A DNA stretch of 64,000 nt from assembly GCA_965212505.1 (NCBI GenBank), contig OZ243123.1, positions 3,348,001 through 3,412,000 on the forward strand. Direction: 5' to 3'. The notes beneath the pieces were generated by a model. It did not search any database. It was not told the origin of the DNA and was given only the letters and a program-made list of their open reading frames with translations. The translations under genes were made by a program, and so were the position numbers. Positions 45,601-54,115 of this stretch are shown here, piece after piece. Positions within the stretch are counted from its first letter, which is position 1; the number at the start of each line of letters is the position of its first letter. The DNA is from JAHEKO01 sp965212505 (GTDB lineage: Bacteria > Acidobacteriota > Thermoanaerobaculia > Multivoradales > JAHEKO01).

Positions 45601-45940
45601 CCCAGATGACGTTGTGGTTGTTGGGGTCCATTTCGACCGTACCGATCGAGTAGGAGCTCTCACCGTCGAAGATCGGCGTCCAGGTGACGCCTGCGTTGTC
45701 GGTCTTCCAGAGCCCGCCCGAGGCGGTTGCGACGAAGTAACGGTGCCGCTTGCCTGGGGTGACCGCGAAGTCGACGACGCGACCGGAGTTGTAGGCCGGG
45801 CCGATGCCGCGCAGCTCGAGCGCCGCGAGGGTGCCGGAGTTGAGCTTGGTCTCGGGCTCCTCGGCCTCCTTCTCAGCGGCAAAGACGAGTCCGGGCGCGG
45901 CCAACAGAGTACAGAGCAGAGCGACGGTGAGTCTCTTCAC
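42677..45940 (-). CDS. Secreted BNR/sortilin-like beta-propeller protein
   Basis: The 1087-residue protein has a signal peptide (VKRLTVALLCTLLAAPGLVFAA) and opens LELRGIGPAYNSGRVVDFAV. Repeated Asp-box/BNR motifs occur throughout the first 750 residues (SGGLWKTDNAGVTWTP, YKSVDGGQSWSNV, YKTTDGGANWERI, FRSTDRGETWSK, YRSDDRGQSWTA). These build one or two VPS10/sortilin-type propellers, as in the WD40/YVTN/BNR-like proteins of Acidobacteriota and Bacteroidota. The last 330 residues include a beta region (PLALPGTYSASLE) and a helical tail. Start GTG 45940 is preceded by GGGAG. It may bind proteins or glycans outside the cell; no catalytic role is shown. Confidence 0.88.
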   Translation of the reverse strand: MKRLTVALLCTLLAAPGLVFAAEKEAEEPETKLNSGTLAALELRGIGPAYNSGRVVDFAVTPGKRHRYFVATASGGLWKTDNAGVTWTPIFDGESSYSIGTVEMDPNNHNVIWVGTGENNSQRSVAFGDGVYKSVDGGQSWSNVGLEDSGHIGNIQVDPRDSNVVYVAAMGPLWNGGGDRGLYKTTDGGANWERILHVSDDTGVAEVWLDPRDADTVYATSWQRRRHVWTLLNGGPESAFHKSTDGGATWRKIDSGLPSVDRGRMGLCISPIDSDVIYGILDAVRDEGGLFRSTDRGETWSKRSDHTTSGDYWNELFCDPHDLDTVYSVSVWLWVTRDGGKSFEKVPGDKIHVDYHALWIDPEDPDYLLTGNDGGVYESFDRGQKWLFKENLSITQFYRVAVDNSTPFYYVYGGTQDNNTLGGPSRSLHRSGISNEEWFVTVGGDGYESQVDPTDPNIVYSQWQYGGLVRYDRTSEEIVDIQPQEAPGEAADRWNWDSPLIISPHLHTRLYFASQRLYRSDDRGQSWTAISGDLSRQLDRDQLKIMGRLWEMDAIHKNKSTSDYGNIVSLSESPLVEGLIYVGTDDGLIQVTEDGGGEWRAVDRVSGVPQNTYVSDLEASLFDDNVVYATFNNKKQGDFDPYLAVSRDRGRTWSSIRGDMPDRQIAYTLIQDHVKPELLFAGTEFGLWVTLDEGEHWHQMKGGLPTIQVRDLDIQRDWNDLALATFGRGFYILDDYTPLRELSEERLESEESILFPAREALRYIEKRDRVDSRGDAFWTAENPPYGAVFTYWVRDGLKTLREVRNEAEKEAREAESDPPIASMAELRQEDLEVEPKLFLVVRNEGGVVRRVPASRKAGLHRLAWDLRWPSAAPTNLSPATDLPPWVEPERGPLALPGTYSASLESKVGGVWRAHGGSVEFSVAALELNTLAAEDRAAVAAFQAEVRELRRTVLGAGKQADEIGARIRHLRQALLETPGADATLTADLEALKGRLDAVMLELRGDRTKGSRNVFTPPTLIGRVERIASDQWLTTQAPTETHRQAYGWAREAFAVLGEQIASLDADLTELEERAEAAGAPWTPGRPAGG

Positions 45941-46017
45941 GATGGATCTCCCTTTATTCGATCTCGGGGTTCGAGGTGCGCCAGCCTCCCGGCTCGGCAA
46001 CTCGCCCGCCTAGAGTA

Positions 46018-46033
46018 GCGGTCTCGAGACCGC
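46018..46033. promoter_or_regulatory. Perfect 16-bp palindrome in a divergent intergenic region
   Basis: GCGGTCTCGAGACCGC is fully self-complementary. It lies in the 221-base gap between the divergent BNR-protein and YfcC-type genes, the right place for an operator acting on one or both. No regulator is identified. Confidence 0.4.
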
Positions 46034-46161
46034 GGCACGCTATCCGATTGGACGGGTCGCAGCAGAGAGCCGCCAGCGAACACTCCGGTAGCGAGCGGAC
46101 CTCGCGAGCCCGACGGTGGTCTCCTGCCGTGAGCTAAACTCCGCGGAACACTGGCAGACAT

Positions 46162-47604
46162 ATGAGCGGACTTCTCGAGAAGATCAGGGTTCCCCACGTC
46201 TTCGTGCTGCTGACCGGGGTGATCCTGGTCTGCAGCCTCGCCACCTACGTCGTTCCCTCCGGACACTACGAGCGCGAGCTCATCGAAGTGAGCGGGCTGC
46301 AACGCAATGCCGTCATTCCGGGGACCTTCGAGATGGTTCCGAAGCATCTGTCCGCTAAGGGAGTCGCGGTCGGCGACCCAGTCGACGGCGAGGCCAGCCC
46401 GGTCAGCTTCGCCCAGTTTCTGAGCGCCATCCCGCGCGGGATGATCGAGGCCGGCGACATCATCTTCTTCATCTTCATTCTCGGTGCCGTCTTCGGCATT
46501 CTCCAGCAGACGGGCACCATCAGCGCGGTTCTCCACTCCCTGCTGGAACGCTTCCGCGACTCCTGGAAGCTCCTGACTGTCGTGCTCATGACGGTCATGG
46601 CGGTCGGCGGGTCGACCCTGGGGATGGCCGAGGAGTTCATCCCCCTGATTCCGATCTTCTTGATCGTCGCCCGAGAGATTCGCTGCGACAGGATCTACGC
46701 CGTCGCTGTGGTCTTCGTCTCGGCCGAGGTCGGGTTCGCCGCCGCGACGACCAATCCGTTTACCGTCAACATCGCGCAGAGGATCGCGGAGGTCCCGCTC
46801 AACAGCGCGATGGTCTTCCGGATCGTCTTCTTCGTGACCTGCCTGATCGTCGCCGTGACCTACATCCTTCGCTACGGAGCCAAGGTCCGCCGCGACCCCT
46901 CCGCCTCGATCATGGGAGAGGAAGCGATCGTGCTGGCCGACGACCACGGCGAAATACCGAACGTCAACGGTCGGCATCTGACCATTGTCGGCATCTGCAG
47001 CGCCATCTTCATCTTCATCCTCTACGCCGTTCAGAAGCTGCACTGGTGGATTCCCGAAATGGCCGGCGGCTTCATTCTGATGGCCTTCGTGGCGATCGTG
47101 GTGGGGAAACTCAACCTCACTGAGGCCACCCATGCCGCGGTGGAGGGTATGAAGGGAATGGTCGTGGCGGCCCTGGTGGTCGGCTTTGCAAGGGGCGTCA
47201 CCGTGGTGATGGAGGACGGCGAGATCCTCGACACTTTGATCCACTCTGCGGCCGTGGCGCTCCAGAGCGTGCCGAGTCTGGTGGCGGCCGAAGGCATGCT
47301 GCTCTTCCAGACCGCCCTGAACTTCTTCATCCCTTCAGGCTCCGGGCAGGCCACCGTCACGATGCCCCTCATGGCCCCCCTAGCGGATCTCCTGGGCCTG
47401 AGTCGCCAGGTCGCCGTCTTTGCCTTCACCTGCGGCGACGGCTTCTCCAACATCGTGGTCCCTACCTCCGGGATCCTGATGGCAATGATCGGCTTGGCGG
47501 GGGTGCCCTACGAGAAGTGGCTACGATTTGTCCTGCCGCTCCTGCTGCAGCTGCTGGCCGTCGCGGCGGTCTTCTTGGCCATCGCCGTCGTCATCAACCT
47601 CTAG
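46162..47604 (+). CDS. YfcC-family membrane transporter
   Basis: This 480-residue protein has about 12 membrane helices. The family signatures are VVPSGHYER near the N terminus, AAATTNPFTVNIAQRIAEVPLNS in the middle, and FFIPSGSGQATVTMPLMAPLADLLG near the end. The YfcC group (COG1288, within the ion-transporter superfamily) is annotated as basic amino acid or C4-dicarboxylate-like carriers; specificity is not proven. The protein ends in a hydrophobic helix. It stands alone, divergent from the BNR gene and convergent with the M13 peptidase. Confidence 0.85.
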   Translation: MSGLLEKIRVPHVFVLLTGVILVCSLATYVVPSGHYERELIEVSGLQRNAVIPGTFEMVPKHLSAKGVAVGDPVDGEASPVSFAQFLSAIPRGMIEAGDIIFFIFILGAVFGILQQTGTISAVLHSLLERFRDSWKLLTVVLMTVMAVGGSTLGMAEEFIPLIPIFLIVAREIRCDRIYAVAVVFVSAEVGFAAATTNPFTVNIAQRIAEVPLNSAMVFRIVFFVTCLIVAVTYILRYGAKVRRDPSASIMGEEAIVLADDHGEIPNVNGRHLTIVGICSAIFIFILYAVQKLHWWIPEMAGGFILMAFVAIVVGKLNLTEATHAAVEGMKGMVVAALVVGFARGVTVVMEDGEILDTLIHSAAVALQSVPSLVAAEGMLLFQTALNFFIPSGSGQATVTMPLMAPLADLLGLSRQVAVFAFTCGDGFSNIVVPTSGILMAMIGLAGVPYEKWLRFVLPLLLQLLAVAAVFLAIAVVINL

Positions 47605-47633
47605 GGTTGGCACGACTCAGCCAGAGCTGGGGC

Positions 47634-49745
47634 TCACCAGACTCGGCAGACGTCCTCGGCCGGTTTGACGGCCGCCGACTCGGGCGAGCAGTTGAAGGCC
47701 TCGGCAAAGGCGGGCGTATTGGCGACCACACTGTTGACGCCCGGCGGACCCCAGAGGTGGGAGTCTGACGTTGCGATCTGACGCCAGGCCTCGTCCGAAG
47801 CCTGGTAGCACAGCAGTTGGGCGTTGGTGAGGAAGAAGCGCTGGAGGGCGGAGTAGCCATCGACGGTCTCGTCTGGAGCCTCAACGGTCTCGAGCGCATC
47901 CAACGCGAGGCCCACCGAGATGACCTCGGCTCCGTGCTCGGAGACGATGAGCTCGCCGTTCACCGCGTCACCCGAGGGATAGGTCAGCTCATTGGCCTCG
48001 TCGATGAGGCATTGAGCTCGAGCTTCAAACTCCGCGCGGTCGCTGTCGGCCCACCAATTTCTCACCCGGCCCCTCGCGTCGTACTGGCTGCCGTGGGAGT
48101 CGAAGCCGTGTGAGAGCTCGTGAGCGAGGAAGACACCGAGACCTCCATAGAGCACGGCCGGGTCGTCGGCCTCGACACCGAAGTACAGGAGCTGCGAGGC
48201 CGACATGAAGACGGTGTTGGTACTGCTGGTGAAGAACCCGATCACCCGCGTGGTCGGATAAAACCAGTCGTTGATGTCGAGGGGCTCCCCCACCGCCTCG
48301 GCGCCGCGCTGCCGCCTGGCCGCCCCGAAGCGCGCGGACGTGGCGACGAGGTCGTTCGGGTCGACTCTGAGCGAGCGATCATCGACCCAAGAGTCTGGGT
48401 GGGCCAGCGATGTGCGGGCTTCGGCGAGCTTCGCCAGCGCCGCCTCTCTCGTCTCGGGCTGCAGCCAGTCCGCGCCAAGAATGCGCCGTTCCATCGCCCC
48501 TTGAATCGCCTCGAACACCTGCTTGGATTGCTCCTTGACGCCGGGAGCGAGTGTCGCCGCGACAAACGCTCGTCCCAGGGCTTCCGGCAACGTCGACTCG
48601 GTAGCGGCCACGCAGGTCTGCCACCGCGGTCGCGGCTCCTCGAGACCACTGAGCACCTCGCCGTAGAGCGCGTGCGTGGCTTGACGCCCGGCCATGGGCA
48701 ACGCGAAGTCGACGTCTCGCAAAGCGAAGAGCTTGAAGTAGGCGCGCAGCAGTTCGACGTTGGCGTCGACGATCCAGCGATCGACCTCCGCTACATAGCC
48801 TTGGTCCGGCACCACCAGTGCGTCGTCGAGAGGGTAGGCACGCGCTTCGAGCAGCTCTGCCCAGTTCAGGTTGGGGAAGGCCTCCCCGAGCTGTTCGAGC
48901 GTCATCAGGTTCATCTCTGCCTGGGCATCGTTGCGCTCTTCGGCAGCCGAGCGCCGAGCGCTCTGCAGACGGCTCTCCATCAAGAGAATCTCGTCAGCCA
49001 GGCGGGTCCGGGACTCCGCGTCGTAGCCCACGAGTTCGAGCATGGTCTGGAGGTAGGCACGGTAGGCACCCAGCACGCCATCCGGGTCGTCTCCGTTCTC
49101 CTCGTAGTACTCCCTGGCCGGCAGACGCCCGTCCGCCGCCGTCACAAATCCGCGTCGGCGAGACCCGCCTTCGACCGGATCTCCCCAGGAGTAGATGTCG
49201 AAGAGAGGATCGGGCGAGTCGGCGCCGAAGAAGGCCGTCAGCTCACCCAGAACTCGGGCGACGTCCCGAGCCGAGACCATGGAATCGATGAGCTCCACGC
49301 GACCGGCGAAACTCTCCATGCCGCGGGCATCGATGGCGTCGGTATCGCGACAGGACTGGAAGAACCGAGCGAGATTCTCCTGGTCGACGTCACCCGGTTC
49401 AGGATTCTCAGCAATGAACTGGATCAGCTCTCGATTGAAGCGATCGACGTCCTCGGCGTACTGGCCCCAGGGGCGCGACCAGAGACCCACCGTTTCGGGC
49501 CGCGGGCTCGCCTGCTCCCACCCGCCACAGGCGAACTGGTAGAAGTCTTCGCAGGGATCGATCGACGGATCGATCGCGGCAGGCTCGAAGGCCCGCATGA
49601 CAGGTGGAGGTGGAGGTGCGGAGAGCTCGGACGACTCTTTCGAACAGCTCGGGAGAAGGAACAGCGCAACAGCGAGCGCAAAGCTCGAGCCAGCTCGCCA
49701 ACTCGAGACGCTACGCCTCCACCGCGTCGGCTCAGTTCTTCGCAT
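47634..49745 (-). CDS. Divergent M13 (neprilysin-like) lipoprotein metallopeptidase
   Basis: The 703-residue protein has a lipoprotein signal ending LFLLPSCSK. The N-terminal M13 domain begins DPCEDFYQFACGGWE. The zinc motif HELSHGFDSHG is intact. The second zinc motif, usually GExIAD, reads HGAEVISVG, so the third ligand Glu is kept but the Asp is replaced by Val. The substrate-binding NAxYxP region is also altered (DWFYPTTRVIGFF), and the C-terminal HxPxxxR block is weak, though it ends CRVW as usual. It may be a weak or altered protease. ATG 49745 begins the signal peptide. Confidence 0.88.
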   Translation of the reverse strand: MRRTEPTRWRRSVSSWRAGSSFALAVALFLLPSCSKESSELSAPPPPPVMRAFEPAAIDPSIDPCEDFYQFACGGWEQASPRPETVGLWSRPWGQYAEDVDRFNRELIQFIAENPEPGDVDQENLARFFQSCRDTDAIDARGMESFAGRVELIDSMVSARDVARVLGELTAFFGADSPDPLFDIYSWGDPVEGGSRRRGFVTAADGRLPAREYYEENGDDPDGVLGAYRAYLQTMLELVGYDAESRTRLADEILLMESRLQSARRSAAEERNDAQAEMNLMTLEQLGEAFPNLNWAELLEARAYPLDDALVVPDQGYVAEVDRWIVDANVELLRAYFKLFALRDVDFALPMAGRQATHALYGEVLSGLEEPRPRWQTCVAATESTLPEALGRAFVAATLAPGVKEQSKQVFEAIQGAMERRILGADWLQPETREAALAKLAEARTSLAHPDSWVDDRSLRVDPNDLVATSARFGAARRQRGAEAVGEPLDINDWFYPTTRVIGFFTSSTNTVFMSASQLLYFGVEADDPAVLYGGLGVFLAHELSHGFDSHGSQYDARGRVRNWWADSDRAEFEARAQCLIDEANELTYPSGDAVNGELIVSEHGAEVISVGLALDALETVEAPDETVDGYSALQRFFLTNAQLLCYQASDEAWRQIATSDSHLWGPPGVNSVVANTPAFAEAFNCSPESAAVKPAEDVCRVW

Positions 49746-50095
49746 CGAGCGAGGGTAGCAGTCCGAGTCTGTGCCCCGAGCCGGGCAGCCCAAGCTCGCC
49801 TGCAGGCGTGCCCCCCTGCCCAGTCACCCGCTCGATTCGAGAGGAGCCGACCCGAGCGCCGGAGAGCAACCCGGCGCCGTCGCCCCTACGGTGGAGTCCC
49901 TCCTTCGCCGTCGCGGGACCGGTCGAGCTCAACTCCCTGCCTCCGCTTCGGGCGTCGTGTCAGAATCCTGGCAGTCCACCTCATGAGTCGCGAAGCGAAG
50001 CGACCTGGCGTCAAGGCGCGATTCAGCGGTCCGGAGGACGGCCCTTGCTCGCGCCTCCCGACTGGACGAGACGAGTTTCCCAACGGAGAGCCTGA
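49746..50095. other. Divergent intergenic region without a recognised gene
   Basis: This stretch of 350 bases separates the divergent M13 gene and the first fibre-like gene. Short frames exist on both strands but none has a ribosome-binding site or family resemblance. It must hold promoters for both genes; GGAGAG stands before the fibre-like start. Confidence 0.4.
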
Positions 50096-51550
50096 ATGAC
50101 GACACGATCCCTTGCACTTCCACTGACCACCTGCCTCTCCCTGCTGGCTCTCTGGCCCGCTACGGCGCAGATTTCGGTCCAAAGTAGTACCGGCTACAAC
50201 AGCTTCCTCGCAGCATCGTCGGATCCGGAGTCCGGCGACATGTCCAACGCCGGCGATCTGCAACTCCAGAACGATCTCGAGTTGGGAGGACAGCTCTACC
50301 TGGACGGCGAGATCTTCATGGAGCGAAGCTCGACGCCCGTCGACGCGAGTCAGTTCATCTACTTTGCGCACGACGGAGTGCGGAACGCGCAGAGCATCTT
50401 CTGGAACGCGACCCAGGAGCGATTTGTCATCTCGGAGAGCCTGCGCCTCGATCGGGACGTCGGCCCCACGGCGTGGGCGCCCCTTATGTCGGACGCGAGT
50501 CTTCAGCTCCACTCCGACTACGTGACGATGTCCTTCGTGGTCGACAGCAACGAGGACGACGACGCGAGTCAACTCACTCACAGGTTTACCTGGTACAACA
50601 ACCGGGTCAGTCAAGACTTCCGCGCGATGCGCCTCGACAGCGTTACCGGCGACATCGGCGACCTCACAATCGCCGGCTCGTTGACTCAGGACGGCTTCGA
50701 CCTGGCGGAGATGTTCCTGTCGGCTGCCCCCACCCGAGCCGGCGAACTGGTCGCGGTCGACGACACACGGCCCGACGCGGTGAGACCGGCGACCGCCGGC
50801 GACGGCGGTCGACTCCTGGGCATCGTCGCGACCGACCCAGGCATGGTGCTGGGAGGGGGCGCGCTCTCGATGGGCGCCCTGCGGCGCCAGTGGGGTGACG
50901 AGCTGGCCGACGAGTTCGAACGCGAACGACCCACGCTCGAAGCAGAGCTCTACGCCAACAACTCGGCACTGCGTGACAACGCCGCCTCACTGGTCTCGCA
51001 AGGTGCGTTTGCGCAGACTCTGGAACGCCGTCCTCTCGTCGAAGCTAGGCCGGCTGAGGGCGACGGCCCGGAGGAGAACTCACCCGCAACGCTCCGCCCA
51101 GCCCTCGAGGGAGACGACCTGCGGGAGGAGTACAAAAACTCACTCACCGAGCACGAGATGATGGTCTTCGACGCAACGCTCGAAATGTTCTACGAGCGCC
51201 GGTTCGCGCGCGTCGCTCTCGCCGGCCGAGTGCCCGTACAGGTCGACGCTTCGTTCGGCCCGATTGCGATCGGCGACCCGTTGACGGCGAGTCCGGTTCC
51301 GGGCGTGGCGATGAGAGCCACCGCACCGGGCTGGATCGTCGGCACCGCGCTCGAAGCGATGCCATCGGGTTCCGGCACCGTGCTGGCCTTCGTCCAGCGC
51401 AACTGGTTCGGAGGCGAGACTTCGGGTCGCCTGGCACAGCTCGCCTCGGAGCTCGAGGCGCTCCAACGCGCCGTCCAGGAGCTGCGCGGTGAGGCTCCAA
51501 CGCTTCGCGCGTCGCTCGCGAATCAACGCCGAGCTGGTAGCGCCGAGTAG
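50096..51550 (+). CDS. Secreted fibre-like protein A (paralogue of the 52421 protein)
   Basis: The 484-residue protein has a signal peptide (LALPLTTCLSLLALWPATAQ). The N-terminal third has MSNAGDLQLQNDLELGGQLYLDGEIF, a pattern like beta-structured phage tail-fibre or trimeric stalk repeats. The C-terminal domain (about 365-450: VALAGRVPVQVDASFGPIAIGDPL, SPVPGVAMRATAPGWIVGTALEA) resembles domains ending many bacterial and phage fibre proteins. A short coiled coil (LASELEALQRAVQELRGE) ends it. It may assemble as a trimer at the surface, by inference. It shares its whole layout with the protein at 52421. Confidence 0.75.
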   Translation: MTTRSLALPLTTCLSLLALWPATAQISVQSSTGYNSFLAASSDPESGDMSNAGDLQLQNDLELGGQLYLDGEIFMERSSTPVDASQFIYFAHDGVRNAQSIFWNATQERFVISESLRLDRDVGPTAWAPLMSDASLQLHSDYVTMSFVVDSNEDDDASQLTHRFTWYNNRVSQDFRAMRLDSVTGDIGDLTIAGSLTQDGFDLAEMFLSAAPTRAGELVAVDDTRPDAVRPATAGDGGRLLGIVATDPGMVLGGGALSMGALRRQWGDELADEFERERPTLEAELYANNSALRDNAASLVSQGAFAQTLERRPLVEARPAEGDGPEENSPATLRPALEGDDLREEYKNSLTEHEMMVFDATLEMFYERRFARVALAGRVPVQVDASFGPIAIGDPLTASPVPGVAMRATAPGWIVGTALEAMPSGSGTVLAFVQRNWFGGETSGRLAQLASELEALQRAVQELRGEAPTLRASLANQRRAGSAE

Positions 51551-51604
51551 GCGCCGCTCGAAGCGGACGAACAGTCAGACTCGTTGGCTGAGGGCGCGCG
51601 ACGT

Positions 51605-52294
51605 CTAAGGCGCTCCCAGGCCCTCGACTGCCTGCGCGGCGAGCCTGCGGATGTCCCGATTCTCGAGAATCGGCGAGATGTGAGCTCCGGTTCCGTGAAG
51701 TCCGGCGGAGACCATCGCGCTGGCCAGCTCGTCCGAGTCGATGCCCATGTTCGAGCTGAACCGGCGCAACGCGGGATAGAGGCGCCGCAGCAGCCGGTAC
51801 ATCCAGCTAGGCTCCCGGCGCGGCTCGACCGGGAAGATGTAGCCTGGGCGGAAGATGTGGACGCGCGGGAACCCGAGAGCGAGAATCGCATTCTCGGCGA
51901 TCCCCTTGTAGCGGGCAAAGGAGACACGGCTGCGTTCGTTCGAGTCCGCGCCCTGGCCACTGAGGAGGCAGAAGGTCGCCTCCGGGCTCCCTTCTCGCAG
52001 GGCCTCGGCGAAGGCCACGGCGTAGTCGACCGTGATCTTCCGGAACTCCTCGTCGGCAACCGAGCCGGTGTAGGCCCCGAGGCAGAAGAGGGCCACGTCA
52101 CGACCTTCGAAGACCTCTGAGACTTCACTGTAGTCCGAGAAATCGTCGTTCTCGACCTCGACCAGCTTCGGGTCTCGCTGTCCGGTCGGACGGCGACCGA
52201 GGGTTGTGACTTCGACCACCTCTGGCCTCCGAAGGCAGTCGGTGAGAGCCAGGCCTCCGACCATTCCGGTGGCGCCCGTGAGAAGAATGTTCAT
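51605..52294 (-). CDS. NAD(P)-binding epimerase-like protein (atypical SDR)
   Basis: This 229-residue protein starts MNILLTGATGMVGG, a Rossmann glycine loop. LFCLGAYTGSVADEEFRKITVDYA and CLLSGQGADSNERSRVSFARYKG (Ser-x-Lys active-site region) follow. This matches the atypical SDR group near HTATIP2/TIP30 and YwnB. It is soluble with unknown substrate. An ATG three codons upstream (52303) is an alternative. It lies on the opposite strand between the two fibre-like paralogues, which otherwise look like a tandem duplication. Confidence 0.8.
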   Translation of the reverse strand: MNILLTGATGMVGGLALTDCLRRPEVVEVTTLGRRPTGQRDPKLVEVENDDFSDYSEVSEVFEGRDVALFCLGAYTGSVADEEFRKITVDYAVAFAEALREGSPEATFCLLSGQGADSNERSRVSFARYKGIAENAILALGFPRVHIFRPGYIFPVEPRREPSWMYRLLRRLYPALRRFSSNMGIDSDELASAMVSAGLHGTGAHISPILENRDIRRLAAQAVEGLGAP

Positions 52295-52420
52295 CGCGAC
52301 CATGCTACGCGAGGGCTGTCGCCGAGGGCTCCGCGCGCTGTTCGGCCAGCGTTCAAGCCCGTTGGAGTAGGCTACGTGCAACATCCAGAGCAACACCCAC
52401 GAAGGCGAGAGGAGGGCGAG

Positions 52421-53890
52421 ATGAGATCCGGCAACTGGAAATCAATCGGAGTCTTGTGCGGCGTGCTGACGCTCTGTTGCACAGAAACCGCAGCGGCGCA
52501 GATTGTGGTGGGCGGTCCAGCGGCTTCCTACAACACGCTCGGAAGTGCCATTCCGTCATCAACTGATATGAGCAACACGGGTGACCTCTTTGTCTCCAAC
52601 GACATCGAAGTCGGAGGCGAGCTGTACCTCAGTCGCGTCGTGTACGTCGCGGGTGAGCTCACCTCTCCTCCCGACGGCGACCAAATCTTCTACTTCGCCG
52701 ACAACGGCGACGCCCTCAACGAGTTCTTCCGGTTCGACGACTCGGAAGACAGCTTCGGCTTCTCGAACGACATCGTCGTCGACGAGTCGGTCGACATCGA
52801 GGCCCAGGACGAAGGGCAAGTTCGGCTCTTCTCTCAGGGCACCATCATGCGGTTCGTCGTCGACTCGGACGACGACAACGCGCTGACGGCGTCTCATCTC
52901 TTCATCTGGGGGAACGACTCCACCTCTGACGGCGACCGAGCCATGCAGCTTCAGAGCAACAACGCCGACACCGGCGACCTCTTCGTCGACGGCCAGCTCG
53001 GCGAGAACACCTCGTTCGATCTGGCAGAGAACTTCTGGCAGTCGTCCCCGGTCGAGCCGGGAGACCTGGTCTCGGTCGACCCGAACCGGCCCGACGCCGT
53101 GGTCCTGACACATGGAGCCGCGGACCGCGCGGTTCTCGGAGTCGTCAGCACTCGACCGGGCGTTCTCCTGGGTGCCTTCGCGTTCTCGATCGAGCGGCTT
53201 CGAGACGCCTGGGGAGACGAGGTCGCTCGAGACTTCGAGGCCATGCGCCCCGAGATGGAAGCTGAAGTCCTCGCGTCCAGGCCCAGCTTGGTGGAGCGAC
53301 GTGAGCTGTTGAGTTCCCCGGCTTCCTTTGCTTCCGCCTATCTGGCGGAATGGCAGGCGCCAGAAATGCCCAGCGGCGGCGACGGTCCGTTTCGGGTCGC
53401 TCCGACCCCCTCCGAGGAGGACCTGCTCGAAGAGTACGAGATCGCCAGGGAGGCCCTGGACCTGGAGCTCTCCGACGCGATCATGGCGAGGTTCTTCGAC
53501 CAGCACTTCGCGCCGGTGGCACTCGCCGGTCGCGTACCCGTTCGGGTCGACGCCACCTTCGGAGCCGTCGAACCCGGCGATCTTCTCGCGCCAAGTCCGG
53601 TACCGGGCGCGGCCATGAAGGCGACGCGGCCCGGCCCCACGATCGGCGTCGCTCTCGAGCCGCTCCCGGGCGGTGAGGACAAGATACTGGTTCTCGTCCA
53701 GCGGGGTTGGTACGGCGGCGACGCTCTGGCAACGGCAGCCCGCGGGTTCGGCGACTCGGCAGCCCTGGCCGACCTTCGGGCGGAGAACCAGCGCCTCGAG
53801 AGCCGCCTACTTCGGCTCGAGCAGAGCCTGAGTCGACTCACCGGAAGCGGTGGAACCAGTCTCGCGTCAGGGACGGATCGGTCGAAATAG
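52421..53890 (+). CDS. Secreted fibre-like protein B (paralogue of the 50096 protein)
   Basis: The 489-residue protein starts at ATG 52421, with AGGAGG upstream. It has a signal peptide (SIGVLCGVLTLCCTETAAAQ). MSNTGDLFVSNDIEVGGELYLSRVVYV and the C-terminal VALAGRVPVRVDATFGAVEPGDLL with PSPVPGAAMKATRPGPTIGVALEP align with the 50096 protein across their length. A heptad-like tail (LADLRAENQRLESRLLRLEQSLSRL) predicts a coiled coil. Acidic runs (SDDDN) may bind calcium. Role unknown; likely surface structure or adhesion. Confidence 0.75.
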   Translation: MRSGNWKSIGVLCGVLTLCCTETAAAQIVVGGPAASYNTLGSAIPSSTDMSNTGDLFVSNDIEVGGELYLSRVVYVAGELTSPPDGDQIFYFADNGDALNEFFRFDDSEDSFGFSNDIVVDESVDIEAQDEGQVRLFSQGTIMRFVVDSDDDNALTASHLFIWGNDSTSDGDRAMQLQSNNADTGDLFVDGQLGENTSFDLAENFWQSSPVEPGDLVSVDPNRPDAVVLTHGAADRAVLGVVSTRPGVLLGAFAFSIERLRDAWGDEVARDFEAMRPEMEAEVLASRPSLVERRELLSSPASFASAYLAEWQAPEMPSGGDGPFRVAPTPSEEDLLEEYEIAREALDLELSDAIMARFFDQHFAPVALAGRVPVRVDATFGAVEPGDLLAPSPVPGAAMKATRPGPTIGVALEPLPGGEDKILVLVQRGWYGGDALATAARGFGDSAALADLRAENQRLESRLLRLEQSLSRLTGSGGTSLASGTDRSK

Positions 53891-53982
53891 CTCGTTCTTC
53901 GGCGAGGAACTCGGGCTCGAGAGCGCCTGGCGGTCAGCCCTGAATGTCGGCTGCGGCAGTCGGGGCGCCGCGCTTGATCTCG

Positions 53983-54070
53983 AGTTACTGCAGCGCCTGG
54001 TAAACCAGGGTGCTGAACCGGTATGGAGGGTCCGACTCCGAACGCTTCGCTGCTCTGGGCAGGACTCGAT
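53983..54070 (-). pseudogene. C-terminal remnant of a serine hydrolase paralogue
   Basis: On the minus strand a frame ends PPYRFSTLVYQALQ-stop. The intact serine hydrolase ending at 55931 finishes RYRFSTLVYQALE. The DNA is nearly identical over about 30 bases (GCTGAACCGGTA shared exactly). Nothing recognisable precedes this tail, so it looks like the end of a lost or duplicated copy lying downstream of the K+ channel gene. Confidence 0.55.
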
Positions 54071-54115
54071 CAAACATCGCCGGCCTGCGCTTCTTCACCA
54101 GCGCCACGGCGGTGG

